A DNA stretch of 64,000 nucleotides from Planctomycetota bacterium (GCA_029259745.1 JAJDEO010000063.1:1-64000); one strand, 5' to 3'. Numbered from the stretch's first letter, positions 1 through 9,482 are shown. Translations and numbers: made by a program. The notes: generated by a model from the sequence alone, not told the origin.

Positions 1-54
1 AATCAGCGCCAACGCCGACGATCGGTTCACCGCACGTCGGCGTTGGCGCTGATT
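1..54 (-). terminator. Long perfect hairpin just beyond ppc
   Basis: Bases 1-20 are an exact reverse complement of 35-54, with a 14-nt loop. The hairpin begins 10 bp beyond the ppc stop codon, so it probably ends the ppc transcript. The window edge hides any T-run on the minus strand. The stem is symmetric and could also act on transcripts entering from the left. Confidence 0.7.
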
Positions 55-63
55 GTTCACGGG

Positions 64-2802
64 TCAGCCCGTGTTGCGTAGGCCGCGTGCGATGCCGCGC
101 ACGGTCTGCGCAAGCGCGCGCTCGAGCGTGACGTCCTCGCGGTCGCCGGCGCGCCAACGACGTAGCAAGTCGACCTGCAGGATGCTCATCGGGTCGACGT
201 AAGGATTGCGCAGCCGGATCGAACGTTGCAACGTCGGGTCGTGCTGGAGCAGCGTGTCGGCTTCGCGCAGGGCGAGGACGGCGGCCACCGTGCGCTCGTG
301 CTCGGCGCACAACGCGGGGAAGAGACGCGCGCCGACGTCGCCGGCGAGTTCCGCGTAGCGCGCGGCGATGTCGAGGTCGCTCTTCGCGAGCACCATCTCG
401 ACGTCAGCGATGAACGTCGCGAGGAAGGGCCAGTCGCGCGTGGCCGCTCGCACGGTGTCGATGCCGTGCTCGGCGATCGTCGCCTCGAGCCCCGCGCCGA
501 CGCCGTACCAACCCGACAGCCCCGCGCGACACTGCGTCCACGCGAACACCCACGGGATGGCGCGCAAGTCTTGCACGCCACGCATCTCACGTCGGCGCGC
601 GGGGCGCGAACCGATGGCGAGCCGCTCGATGACGTCGATCGGCGTCATGCCCTGGAAGAGCGCCGGGAAGTCGGGGTCGTCGTGGACGAGCGCACGGTAG
701 TGGGCGCGGCTCGACTCGGCCAGCGTCGCCGCGAGCGCGCGCTCGGTGTCCGTCGACGCGCGCGCCGGGTCGCCGCCCGCCGTCCGTTCGAGCAACGCGC
801 CGAGCGTCACCTCGAGCGTGCGCGTCGCGATGCCGCGCAACCCGAACTTCGCCCCGACGATCTCGCCCTGTTCCGTCGACCGCAGCACGCCGCCCAACGA
901 TCCGGGCGGCGCCGCGAGGACACCGTCGCGCGGCTTGGATCCACCGCGACTGATCGACCCGCCGCGACCGTGGAAGAGCACGAGCTTGAGGTCGAGCTCG
1001 GCGGCGACGGCGACGAGTCGCTCCTGGGCGCGCTGCAGACCGACGCGCGAGGCCGCGATGCCGCCGTCCTTGTTGGAATCGGAGTAGCCGAGCATGACGA
1101 CCTGCCGGCGCCCGCGCGCGTCGAGATGACGCGCGTAGGTCTCGTCGGCAGCCAGCAGACGCAGCACGTCGGGACCGGCTTCGAGGTCGTCGACGGTTTC
1201 GAAGAGCGGCGCGATGTCGAGCGGGACGTCAACCCCGTCGACACAACCCGCGACGCGCGCGAGATACAGCACGGCGAGTGCGTCGTCAGGGCCCTGGGCC
1301 ATCGAGATGATGTAGGGCCCGAGGGCGTGCGCGCCGTGTGCTGCGCGCGCTTCGGTGAGCGCCTCGAAGACTTCGAGCGTGGCCGCGACCTCGTCGTCGC
1401 GCGCCGCTGTCGGGCTCGGTGCCGCGCCGTCGGTCAGCGCCGCGGCGAGCCTCGATGTACGCTCGGCGGGCGTGCGATCCATGAACTCGCCGTCGCCCAG
1501 AAGGCGTCCCACGACGCGCCGGTGGACCTCGGCATCCTGACGCACGTCGAGCGACGTGAGATGAAAGCCGAACACCGCGATGCGTCGCAACGTGCGCTCG
1601 ACGAGGGCGAGCCCGGCGCGCGTGCCGCCGTTGTGCCTCAAGCTCACCGCAATGGCGTCGAGGTCGGCGTAGAACTCGTCGGGCGGCCCGTAGCCGTGGA
1701 CTTCGTCGCGACCCTTGCGCTCGAGCTTCGCCGACATCATCCAGAGCATGCGGCGATACGGCATGTCGCCATACGGCGCGGGGATGCTCGCCGCGTCCTC
1801 GGGAAGCAACGCCTCGAGCGCGGCGAGGCGTTCGCTCAGCGCCTCGTCGACAGCGACGCGCGAGGACGACTGCGAGAGGTGCTCGTGCAGGCCGCGGAGC
1901 TCGTCACCGTACAGGCGCAGGGCCATCTCGAGGTGACGACCGAGCGTCGCGCGGATCGTATCCGCACCGACGTTGGGGTTGCCGTCCATGTCGCCGCCCA
2001 CCCACGAGGCGAAGCGAACGACGGGCTGGTCGACAGCAATGCGCTCGCCGTACGCCGCCTCCAGCGCGCGCTCGAGTTCCTCATGCACGGCCGGCACCAC
2101 GCGGAACAACACATCCGCGACGAAGAACAGCACGTGCTCGACCTCCTCGGCCACCGTCGGCCGGCCGGGACGCTGCTCCTCCGTCTGCCAAGCGGCCGCC
2201 ATCTCGAGCACGATGCGGTCGTGCAGCGTCTCTTGGGCCACGGGGTCGAGCGCACCGGCCGTGAAACGCTCCACGAGCGCGCGCGCGAGGCGCTGGTCTT
2301 TCTTCAACAGCGTGCGTCGCACCGACTCCGTCGGATGTGCCGTGAAGACGGGTTCGAGCAGCAGCGATTGCAGCGCCGTGGAGGCCTCGGCCGCCGTCGT
2401 CCCGCGTGCGGCAAGAGCCTCGGCCGCGGCGCGCAAACTTCCCGGCTGCGGCGTGCCGGAGCGCAGGTAGTCGATGCTGCGGCGCAGACGGTGAACTTGC
2501 TCGGCCATGTTGACGACGCCGAAGTACGCGCTGAATGCGCGCGCGACTTCGAGCGCTCGCTCGGGCGTCAGCACACCGAGCAGAGCTTCGAGCGAGTCGC
2601 CGGCGCGCGGATCACCGCGGCGGCGGGCGCGCGCGAGCAAGCGCGCGGCTTCGACGGTTTCGTAGACACCGTTCGGCGCGAGTTCACGCAAGAGCTCACC
2701 GAGCAGCGCGCCGAGCTCGCCGACATCACGCCGGAGCGGTCGGTCCTTCTTGTGAAAGAGGACGGGTTCGGCGTTCGGGCGTGCGGGCAGCTTGGCAGTC
2801 AT
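64..2802 (-). CDS. ppc: Phosphoenolpyruvate carboxylase
   Basis: Carboxylates PEP with bicarbonate to oxaloacetate, the anaplerotic feed of the TCA cycle; cytosolic tetramer. The 912-residue length is normal for the bacterial enzyme. Diagnostic motifs are visible in order: VFTAHPTES near residue 155 (catalytic His), GGDMDGNPNV near 270, GYSDSNKDGG near 575, and the glycine-rich FHGRGGSISRGG near 610. The C-terminus ends R-N-T-G, close to the family's conserved Q-N-T-G. The start is ATG. The gene stands alone between a strong 3' hairpin and about 400 bp of upstream DNA. No truncation or missing catalytic residue is seen. Identification is secure. Confidence 0.98.
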   Translation of the reverse strand: MTAKLPARPNAEPVLFHKKDRPLRRDVGELGALLGELLRELAPNGVYETVEAARLLARARRRGDPRAGDSLEALLGVLTPERALEVARAFSAYFGVVNMAEQVHRLRRSIDYLRSGTPQPGSLRAAAEALAARGTTAAEASTALQSLLLEPVFTAHPTESVRRTLLKKDQRLARALVERFTAGALDPVAQETLHDRIVLEMAAAWQTEEQRPGRPTVAEEVEHVLFFVADVLFRVVPAVHEELERALEAAYGERIAVDQPVVRFASWVGGDMDGNPNVGADTIRATLGRHLEMALRLYGDELRGLHEHLSQSSSRVAVDEALSERLAALEALLPEDAASIPAPYGDMPYRRMLWMMSAKLERKGRDEVHGYGPPDEFYADLDAIAVSLRHNGGTRAGLALVERTLRRIAVFGFHLTSLDVRQDAEVHRRVVGRLLGDGEFMDRTPAERTSRLAAALTDGAAPSPTAARDDEVAATLEVFEALTEARAAHGAHALGPYIISMAQGPDDALAVLYLARVAGCVDGVDVPLDIAPLFETVDDLEAGPDVLRLLAADETYARHLDARGRRQVVMLGYSDSNKDGGIAASRVGLQRAQERLVAVAAELDLKLVLFHGRGGSISRGGSKPRDGVLAAPPGSLGGVLRSTEQGEIVGAKFGLRGIATRTLEVTLGALLERTAGGDPARASTDTERALAATLAESSRAHYRALVHDDPDFPALFQGMTPIDVIERLAIGSRPARRREMRGVQDLRAIPWVFAWTQCRAGLSGWYGVGAGLEATIAEHGIDTVRAATRDWPFLATFIADVEMVLAKSDLDIAARYAELAGDVGARLFPALCAEHERTVAAVLALREADTLLQHDPTLQRSIRLRNPYVDPMSILQVDLLRRWRAGDREDVTLERALAQTVRGIARGLRNTG

Positions 2803-2870
2803 GCGCGCATCGTGCGGACCGAGCGCCGTCGAGGAAAGCCCGCGACTCCGACATCACGCCCGGTCGTGAC

Positions 2871-3071
2871 TCAGGCGCGATACACGCTGAGCGGAGCGTG
2901 GCCCGTGATCGTGCGCTCGACGAAGACGATCGAGCTGCTGCGGAGCTCGATGCGCTCGTCGACACCGGGGCCGACGATGAGCCAACGTTCGCGGCGTCGC
3001 TGGGCAAACCGCACGCGTTGGCGCAGGTTGACCGGGTTCGAGCCTCGGAGCATGGAGCGTGATCGGATCAT
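2871..3071 (-). CDS. Possible small basic protein upstream of ppc
   Basis: A 66-codon ATG frame lies 68 bp upstream of ppc on the same strand. Its codons are overwhelmingly G/C-ending, especially in the second half (around IVGPGVDERIELRSSS), like real genes here and unlike most shadow frames. The product is Arg-rich (NLRQRVRFAQRRRERW) followed by a beta-like hydrophobic stretch. I recognise no family. It could be co-transcribed with ppc or be a chance frame in the leader. The remaining 3072-3219, up to murJ, shows nothing clear. Confidence 0.4.
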   Translation of the reverse strand: MIRSRSMLRGSNPVNLRQRVRFAQRRRERWLIVGPGVDERIELRSSSIVFVERTITGHAPLSVYRA

Positions 3072-3219
3072 CGTCTTCCACCAGGGGCGCACACCGCAGC
3101 ATCGGCAGTTCGGGGGAACAGCTGATGCACCGGAGCCAAGTATTGCACGCCTTTTCCACGGTGCCCACCGGCCGGCCGGACTTCTCATCGAGGGATGCTC
3201 GGCGCCCTCGTCGAAACGG

Positions 3220-4818
3220 TCAGTCGGCCTTGCGTCGGCGTGAGACGAGCGACGTGATCTCGCCCCACTCGCGCGGGCAGAAGCGCGACGCCAGCACCGC
3301 GTAGCTCACCAGCCCGACGCCCGCTCCGACGCCCACACGCAGCCACGTCGTCGAGCGCGCCGCCTCGTCCACGGCGCGCAAGACGCCCGTATCCGCCGCC
3401 CAGACGATGGCTGTCATCGTGAGAGAGATCCCGATCACGGCGCCGAAGCCGCCGAGCAGGTGCTCACCTTCGGCAAGATCGAGCCGTGATCGGAAGCCGC
3501 GCAGAAGCAGAACGGCCGTGAGGATCGACGTGATGGACGTCGCCAGACCGAGACCGAACTCACCCAGCGGCCCGACGAGCGCGATGTCGAGCCCGGCGTT
3601 CACGAGCACGAGCGAGAGCCCGACGAGCATCGGCGTGCGCGTGTCGCCGGTGGCGTAGAAGACGCGGTTGAGGAGGATGACGAGGCCGGCCGACGGGATA
3701 CCGAGCGCGTAGCCGACGAGCGCCGAGGAGGTGTGGGTGACGGCCGCAGCGCCGTACTCGCCGCGCCCGAAGAGCAGCGCGACGATCGGCTCGGCGAGCA
3801 CGACGAGTCCGAAGGCGGCCGGCAGACACATGACGAGATTCGTGCGCAGCGCCTGGCTCGCCGTCGTCGCGACGGCGCGGTCTTCCCTGCGCGTCGCGAG
3901 GCGCAGCAGCGTCGGGTAGACGGCCGTCCCCAGCGCCACGGCCACGAGCCCGAGCGGAAACTGCATGACGCGCAGGCCGTAGTAGATGTGCGTCGTGCCG
4001 CCCTCGGGCAGCATGGCCAGCGCCACGTTGCGGTCGACGATCACGTTGATCTGTCCCGCGCCCATGCCGAGCAGCATCGGGACGAAGAGCGTGCCGACCT
4101 CGCGCAGCTCGGGCGTCAGCCTTGGACGCACGAGGCGGAAACCCATGCCCCAGCGCGCCAAGAACGGAAGGTGCCAGGCGAACTGCAGCACGGCCGCGAG
4201 AAGGATGCCCCAGGCGATCCAGCGCACCTGCACCTGCGGGTCGTCAGAGCGTGTGGCAGCCATGACGACGGCAGCGATCCAGACGACGTTGAGGATCAGC
4301 GGCGCGATGGCCGGCACGGCGAAGCGCCCGAGCGCGTTCAGCACGCCCATGAACTGCGCGATCACGCAGATCACGGCGAGGTAGGGCAGCAGCACCTGGA
4401 GCAACCAGAGGACGAGCCCGGCCTGGCGCATGTCGATGCGATCCGACCAGCCGGCCAGCGTCGCGGGCGAGATGAACGTCACCGCGGCGACGAGCGCGCC
4501 CGCGAGCAGCGCGAGGAACAGCCCGACCGACGAGATCACGCCGTTGGCGACTTCGCGCGCGCGCTTCTCGCCTTCGTTCTCGAGCGTCCGCGTGAAGACG
4601 GGCACGAACGCGCTGCCGAGGGCGCCCTCACCGAACAGCCGTCGGAAGGCGTTCGGGATCGTCCAGGCGTAGGACAGCGCGTCGTTGACCCAGCCGGCGC
4701 CGAGCAGCTGCGCCGTCAGCGCGTCACGCACGAGCCCGAGGACACGCGAGACCAACGTGAGGGCGGACACCGTCCGCGCCGACTTGAGCATGTGGTTCTC
4801 GCGCGTCACGCGCGCCAC
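3220..4818 (-). CDS. murJ: Lipid II flippase MurJ (MviN)
   Basis: Flips lipid-linked peptidoglycan precursor across the inner membrane. At 532 residues with about 14 hydrophobic segments it matches the MOP-superfamily MurJ. The typical N-terminal signature ARTVSALTLVSRVLGLVRDA is present, followed by NAFRRLFGEGALGSAFVPVF and the NVIVDRNVA region. The frame opens at GTG 4818, but an ATG at 4791 (MLKSARTV) is preceded by GAGAA and fits the family start better, so the true protein may be nine residues shorter. No other cell-wall gene is adjacent. Confidence 0.95.
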   Translation of the reverse strand: MARVTRENHMLKSARTVSALTLVSRVLGLVRDALTAQLLGAGWVNDALSYAWTIPNAFRRLFGEGALGSAFVPVFTRTLENEGEKRAREVANGVISSVGLFLALLAGALVAAVTFISPATLAGWSDRIDMRQAGLVLWLLQVLLPYLAVICVIAQFMGVLNALGRFAVPAIAPLILNVVWIAAVVMAATRSDDPQVQVRWIAWGILLAAVLQFAWHLPFLARWGMGFRLVRPRLTPELREVGTLFVPMLLGMGAGQINVIVDRNVALAMLPEGGTTHIYYGLRVMQFPLGLVAVALGTAVYPTLLRLATRREDRAVATTASQALRTNLVMCLPAAFGLVVLAEPIVALLFGRGEYGAAAVTHTSSALVGYALGIPSAGLVILLNRVFYATGDTRTPMLVGLSLVLVNAGLDIALVGPLGEFGLGLATSITSILTAVLLLRGFRSRLDLAEGEHLLGGFGAVIGISLTMTAIVWAADTGVLRAVDEAARSTTWLRVGVGAGVGLVSYAVLASRFCPREWGEITSLVSRRRKAD

Positions 4819-4846
4819 GTTACCTCAGCCGAGGCCGTCCTCAACG

Positions 4847-4884
4847 CCACGAGCCCTCGCGATGTTCAGCGCGAGGGCTCGTGG
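4847..4884. terminator. Perfect 15-bp hairpin between murJ and the amino-acid dehydrogenase
   Basis: CCACGAGCCCTCGCG (4847-4861) is exactly complementary to 4870-4884 across an 8-nt loop. It lies 26 bp past the dehydrogenase stop on the minus strand and before the murJ start. No T-run follows on either strand. It is probably a terminator or transcript-stabilising hairpin for the dehydrogenase gene. Confidence 0.6.
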
Positions 4885-4910
4885 GATCCGACGACGACGA
4901 ACGGGTCAGC

Positions 4911-5966
4911 TCAGGCGCCGACGCCCTCCGCCGCGAGGTTCGCCTCGGCAACCTGCTGGGCTGCGTCGTGCGTGGTGATGTCCTTGTCGCGCGCCGTGGC
5001 GTAGATCTCGGTCAGCGCCTCGTCGATGTTGTGGATCTTCTTGAGCGCCACGTCTTCGTTGTAGCCACCCTCGTGGAACTCGACGGAGACGTTGATGATC
5101 CCACCCGCGTTGATGACGTAATCGGGCGCGTAGACGATGCCGCGATCCTTGAGCATCTTGGCGTGCACGTTCTCGTCGGCGAGCTGGTTGTTCGCAGCGC
5201 CGGCGACGGCCTTGCACGTGAGCAGCGGGATCGTCTTGTCGTTCAGCGTCGCACCGAGCGCGCAGGGCGCGTAGATGTCACATTCGACGGCGTAGATGTC
5301 GTCGGGGGCGACGACGTCTGCGCCGAGCTCCTTCTCGGCGCGGTCGATGTTCGGCTGGTAGACGTCGGACACGATGATCTTCGCGCCCACGTCCTTGCAC
5401 ATCCGCGCCAGGTCGTAGCCGACCGAGCCGGGGCCCTGCACCGCGATGACCTTGCCGGTGAGGTCCTTGCTTCCGAAGGCTTCGAGCGCCGTGGCCTTGA
5501 GGCCTTCGAAGCAGCCCAGCGCCGTGTAGGGGCTCGGGTTGCCGCTGCCGCCCATCTCGCGCGAGAGGCCCGAGACGAACTTCGTGTGCTTGCTGACGGA
5601 GACGAGGTCGTCGATGCCGACGTTTACGTCCTCGGCCGTCGTGTAGAGCCCCTCGAAGGAGTCGACGAAGCGGCCCATGGCTTCGAACAGCGCGGGCGTC
5701 TTGTCTTCCTTCTTGGCCACGATCACCGACTTGCCGCCGCCCAGGCCCGTGCGGGCCACGGAACTCTTGAACGTCATCCCCCGCGCGAGGCGCAGCGCGT
5801 CGGTCAATGCGTCGTCGTGGCTGTCGTAGTTCCACAGACGAAGGCCGCCGAGGGCCGGGCCGAGCGTCGTGTTGTGGACTGCGATGAAGGCGACCAGCCC
5901 GCTGTCCGGGTCTTCAGCCTTCGCCACGCGCTCGTAGCCGTCCACGGGGATGAGGGTGATGTTCAT
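4911..5966 (-). CDS. Glu/Leu/Phe/Val dehydrogenase, leucine dehydrogenase-like
   Basis: NAD-dependent oxidative deamination of an amino acid, probably branched-chain or aromatic, to its 2-oxo acid. At 351 residues it is the short form typical of leucine and phenylalanine dehydrogenases. The N-terminal half carries TTLGPALGGLRLW and GMTFKSSVARTGLGGGKSV, which supply the substrate and catalytic lysines. The C-terminal Rossmann fold has GPGSVGYDLARM. The asparagine-rich stretch AGAANNQLAD matches the family. Substrate specificity cannot be read with certainty. It is monocistronic, with hairpins or palindromes on both sides. Confidence 0.9.
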   Translation of the reverse strand: MNITLIPVDGYERVAKAEDPDSGLVAFIAVHNTTLGPALGGLRLWNYDSHDDALTDALRLARGMTFKSSVARTGLGGGKSVIVAKKEDKTPALFEAMGRFVDSFEGLYTTAEDVNVGIDDLVSVSKHTKFVSGLSREMGGSGNPSPYTALGCFEGLKATALEAFGSKDLTGKVIAVQGPGSVGYDLARMCKDVGAKIIVSDVYQPNIDRAEKELGADVVAPDDIYAVECDIYAPCALGATLNDKTIPLLTCKAVAGAANNQLADENVHAKMLKDRGIVYAPDYVINAGGIINVSVEFHEGGYNEDVALKKIHNIDEALTEIYATARDKDITTHDAAQQVAEANLAAEGVGA

Positions 5967-6351
5967 GCGGGCTCTCGAGGGGCCTGGGGAGGTAGGCGCC
6001 TGTCCAAATCGACGCCGGAGAGTGGCCGCTCAACGTAGGCCAAACGGGTGCGCATGTCCATATCCCCGATCGCTGCGCTTTTCGTGGAGAGTGATATTTC
6101 AAAGTGAAACAGCGCGTTTCACGGCATGTTGGTGGGGAACGCCGTGTGAGCGCCACGGGCGACTCGTCGGCGTCCGCAGGCGCTTCGGCGGGACGCCGCG
6201 GTCGCTCGGAGGAGTCAGGGCGCGAGAGCTCACTGGGGACCCGCCTGGCGTCGGCGAGGCTTCGCGGGCCAGAACCACGATTCTCAACTGAGATCCACGT
6301 CCGCTGAGCGGCGCCCCGCCTCGACGGACCAACAGCCTGCTCACTCCGTCC
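5967..6351. promoter_or_regulatory. Divergent intergenic region with a 7-bp inverted repeat
   Basis: This region separates the dehydrogenase (minus) from the lipoprotein gene (plus). The stretch 6060-6122 is visibly AT-richer than its surroundings. It contains GTGAAAC (6104-6110) and its exact complement GTTTCAC (6116-6122), spaced by 5 nt, about 140 bp upstream of the dehydrogenase start. This resembles a dimeric repressor operator. No convincing coding frame is seen. Confidence 0.4.
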
Positions 6352-7335
6352 GTGAACCCAGCCATGAGAGCCGCGCTGATCGCCGTCTTGCTGGCCTGCG
6401 CCGTGAGCGCCTGCCAACGCGCCCGTGAGCCCGACCTCTGGCAGGCGTTCGACCTGCTCGTGCTGGCCGACGACGCCGCGGACCGGCCGACGCTCTTTCG
6501 CTGCCCCGTCGACGACGACTGGGAGACCTGGGGGCCGCCCGAGCCCGTACTCGCCGACCCGCGCTGGGCGGGCGCCGTGTCGCTGACCGCGGGGGCCGAC
6601 GGCGACGCGTACGTCGTCACGAACAGCGCCGTCTTCGCCGTCACGCCGAGCGGCGACGTCACGTCGGTCTGGAGCCACGAGCGTGCCGGTGACCTCGTGC
6701 ACCTCGCCTTCGACCCCGCCGGACGAAGAGCCTTCGTCACCGACCGCAGCGCGCGAGCGATCCACGTCGTCGACGTCTCAACAGGTGAGTGGCGCGACGA
6801 ACGCACCATCCGGAGCAACGCCCTCTCGACGCCGATCGCGACACGCGTGGTCGATGGCAACACGCTTGAGATCCTCGACCGCGAGTCCGACGCCCTGTTC
6901 TCCGTGACGCTCTGTCACGGCGACGCAGTCTCGAGCGGTCGCCGAGTCCCGCGCGACGCCGACCCGGTCGGGCTCGTGGGCACCGGCGCCGTGCTCGACG
7001 CGAACCCAGAGCACGCAGGCATCGCGACCGTCCGACGACTCACCGGGACGCTGCCCGGCTATCCCATCGACCTCTACTACGACCCCGAGTCCGGCGCGAT
7101 GTCACATCGACGGCGTGCTCTCGTCGGCGGCGGACTCTCGGCTCCCGGCGTCTCGCCCGTTGCGGGCACTGAGCTCGTCGCGCACGCTGTTGCCGTCCTC
7201 GGCACCTCCGCCGACGGCGCATGCCTCGTCTTCAGCGCCCGCATGACAGACGCCAGTCGCGAAGCCACCGTCACCCAGACGCTCGTCCCCTGCCCCGATC
7301 TCGGACGTCCGCTCGGCATCGCGCTCGTCGAGTGA
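6352..7335 (+). CDS. Lipoprotein, beta-propeller-like, paralogue A
   Basis: A 327-residue exported protein. Its N-terminus has a short hydrophobic stretch ending in a lipobox (AVSAC), so it should be lipid-anchored. The body has NHL/propeller-like strands such as AGDLVHLAFDPAGRRAFVTD, and is similar along its length to the gene at 8352 (shared DLLVL, EPEP/PEPV, HLAFD/HLAYD, TDRSA segments). GTG 6352 and ATG 6364 are both possible starts; ATG 6364 (MRAALIAVLL) gives a cleaner signal peptide. No enzymatic residues are recognised. It lies upstream of a shared-C-terminal-domain protein and its own paralogue, probably as one operon. Confidence 0.75.
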   Translation: MNPAMRAALIAVLLACAVSACQRAREPDLWQAFDLLVLADDAADRPTLFRCPVDDDWETWGPPEPVLADPRWAGAVSLTAGADGDAYVVTNSAVFAVTPSGDVTSVWSHERAGDLVHLAFDPAGRRAFVTDRSARAIHVVDVSTGEWRDERTIRSNALSTPIATRVVDGNTLEILDRESDALFSVTLCHGDAVSSGRRVPRDADPVGLVGTGAVLDANPEHAGIATVRRLTGTLPGYPIDLYYDPESGAMSHRRRALVGGGLSAPGVSPVAGTELVAHAVAVLGTSADGACLVFSARMTDASREATVTQTLVPCPDLGRPLGIALVE

Positions 7336-7412
7336 CGATGCGCGGCCCGCTGCGCCCCGAATCGCTGACCGATGCTATCGTCGCGCAGACACGCGAGGAG
7401 TTGGACAGTCCC

Positions 7413-8345
7413 ATGCACACACTCACACGAGCGCTCGTTGCCGGCATCATCATGTCGGCGCCCATGTTCGCCGGTGACCTCATCAACGGTGACGCCGAAG
7501 CCGGCACGCTCACACCGTGGGTGGCCGATCTCAGCGGCGCGTCATCCGGCAGCTCGCCGATCATCGGCGTGGTGCCCTCGCAGTTGCAGACAGGCCCAAC
7601 CGTCTTGCCCGCGTCGGGGAGCGCGTTCTTCACCTTTGGGGTGAATGCGACGGGCGCGAGCGGGAGCTTCGTCGAGATGTCGCAGACGCAGCCCGTCGAC
7701 GCGAGCGCCATGTCGGTTTGCCTCACGGGCAAGGTGCAAACCGAGCTCGACGATTTCGGCACGGCAACGATCGAGTTTCGCGACGTCGTGGGGACGTTGC
7801 TCTCGTCCGTTGCGCTCGACTTCCTGAACACACAAGCGACGTACGAGTGGACGGACTTCTCGGTGACGGCGTTCGTTCCCCCAGGTGCGCACGACTGCAC
7901 AGTCCGCCTCCGCGGCACGGTGCTTTCCGGCTCGTTCACGAACGTCTTCTGGGACGACCTCGACCTCGACACATCCACGTGGACCGACCTCGGCAACGGC
8001 CTCGCGGGCATCGGCGGCATGCCGCGCCTGACAGGCGCTGGGTGTCTGCTCCCCGACAGCGCCATGGAACTCCGGCTCGACAACGCGCTGCCCATGAGCC
8101 CGGCGTTCCTCGTCGTCGGCTTCTCCGAGATCAACGTGCCCTTCAAGGGCGGCACGCTCGTCCCGTCCGTCGACCTCGATCCCTTTGCGTTCCAAACCAG
8201 CGCCCTGGGTTCGCTCGTCATCCCGGCGACGTGGCCAACGGGCGTGCCATCGGGCTTGTCGTTCTTCATGCAGTTCTGGATTCTCGACGCCCCGCCACCG
8301 CCGACCTTCGCGGCGAGCAACGGCATCCGCGCAACGACACCCTGA
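7413..8345 (+). CDS. Secreted protein with lineage-specific C-terminal domain (copy 1)
   Basis: A 310-residue product starting at ATG 7413, with GAGGAG 12 nt upstream. An N-terminal signal peptide (LTRALVAGIIMSAPMFAG) is followed by a beta-rich domain resembling a carbohydrate-binding or choice-of-anchor fold (GDAEAGTLTPW, VRLRGTVLSGSFTNVFWDD). The last ~115 residues match the C-terminal regions of the proteins at 15855 and 28381: a P-x-L-x-G-x-G-like entry, LVVGFSEINVPFKGGTLVP, and an exact end in SNGIRATTP. The function is unknown; surface attachment is plausible. It sits between two paralogous lipoprotein genes, with only 6 bp to the second. Confidence 0.8.
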   Translation: MHTLTRALVAGIIMSAPMFAGDLINGDAEAGTLTPWVADLSGASSGSSPIIGVVPSQLQTGPTVLPASGSAFFTFGVNATGASGSFVEMSQTQPVDASAMSVCLTGKVQTELDDFGTATIEFRDVVGTLLSSVALDFLNTQATYEWTDFSVTAFVPPGAHDCTVRLRGTVLSGSFTNVFWDDLDLDTSTWTDLGNGLAGIGGMPRLTGAGCLLPDSAMELRLDNALPMSPAFLVVGFSEINVPFKGGTLVPSVDLDPFAFQTSALGSLVIPATWPTGVPSGLSFFMQFWILDAPPPPTFAASNGIRATTP

Positions 8346-8351
8346 CTGCCC

Positions 8352-9482
8352 GTGAGCCGCAACGCATCCCGCGCCAACGTCGTCCGTCACGTCGCGATCG
8401 CCCTCGCGCTGACGCTCGTGAGCGCGTGCGGGTCCTCGTCGGCCGCGACACCGCTTTGGAACGCCGACGACCTGCTCGTGCTCGACGCCGATGCCGGTGA
8501 CGTCGATGCCTATGGTGAGCCGCGCAGCGTCGTCTTCCGGTGTGCGGCGACGGGCGACGGCACGTGGGGCGAGCCCGAGCCGATCGTGCGCGACGGGCGT
8601 TGGCGCGATGCCGTTTCGATGGCTTACGGACCGGGGGACGCGCTGTACGTCGTCGAGTCGAAGGGCATGCATCGCGGTGCCGACAGCGCCTCGCGCGGAG
8701 CCGTCTTCCGCGTGGATCGTAACGGTGACGTCACGCTGGTCTGGACGCACGAGCAGGCGCGCCAGCCTGTGCACCTGGCCTACGACGCAGCAACCTCGCG
8801 CGTCTACATCACCGACCGTTCGGCCGACCCGCGCGGCCTCCGTCGCGCGACCGGCGCCGTGTTCGTCCTCGACATCGACGACGACGGCACGTGGCCGGAC
8901 GGACGCATCGTCACCGACGAGCGCTTCGTCACGCCGGCTTCCGTGCTTCCCGCCGGCGACACCGCGTTCCTCCTCGAAGCCGACGCGAACCCCGACGGAC
9001 ACCCCGGCACGCCCGGCATGCTCTTCGCGATCTCGGCAACCGGCGACGTCAGCGAAGTGTGGCGCTTCACGACGACGACGAGCCCGATCGCCTTCGCCGG
9101 CCCGTGGATCGTCGACGCGAACTTCGTGCGCGACGGCGTGCGCATCGGATCGGGCGCGCTGATCGGCACGGGCACGGCGCCGTGGTCGGACGCCAGCGTT
9201 GCGTGGAGCGAGGACGTCGCCGTGACGCACGCGCACTTCCCGCCGCGCACCTTCGTCGACCCGACGTCCGGCGTGGCCTTGCCCGACGACCGCCTGGCCT
9301 TCGCCGACGCGAACGCCGACCCGCGCAACTTCGGCTACGATCAGCTCGGTCGCGGCGTCTACGGCTCGGGCCGCGGCTGCGTCCTCGCGCTCGACCTGCA
9401 CGCCGACCCTCCGCGCGGCGAAGTGCTCGCCGCCTCGCAGCTCTTCGTCACGCCGATCGCCGTCGTCAGCGCGCGTGATTGA
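8352..9482 (+). CDS. Lipoprotein, beta-propeller-like, paralogue B
   Basis: A 376-residue protein with a GTG start 6 bp after the preceding gene. The signal peptide ends in a lipobox (LTLVSACGSS). It is a paralogue of 6352-7335 with the same order of segments: DLLVLDAD, WGEPEPIV, WRDAVSMAYG, VHLAYDAATSRVYITD. It is longer, with inserts such as DIDDDGTWPDG. It could be a propeller that binds a ligand or partner at the cell surface. Its last 17 bp overlap the convergent reductase gene. Nothing catalytic is recognised. Confidence 0.75.
   Translation: MSRNASRANVVRHVAIALALTLVSACGSSSAATPLWNADDLLVLDADAGDVDAYGEPRSVVFRCAATGDGTWGEPEPIVRDGRWRDAVSMAYGPGDALYVVESKGMHRGADSASRGAVFRVDRNGDVTLVWTHEQARQPVHLAYDAATSRVYITDRSADPRGLRRATGAVFVLDIDDDGTWPDGRIVTDERFVTPASVLPAGDTAFLLEADANPDGHPGTPGMLFAISATGDVSEVWRFTTTTSPIAFAGPWIVDANFVRDGVRIGSGALIGTGTAPWSDASVAWSEDVAVTHAHFPPRTFVDPTSGVALPDDRLAFADANADPRNFGYDQLGRGVYGSGRGCVLALDLHADPPRGEVLAASQLFVTPIAVVSARD

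Noticed and set aside
226-3243. A 1005-codon open frame on the plus strand over ppc
   Set aside because: It is Arg/Ala/Glu-rich antisense of ppc, which has full family motifs; long antisense frames are expected at this GC content.
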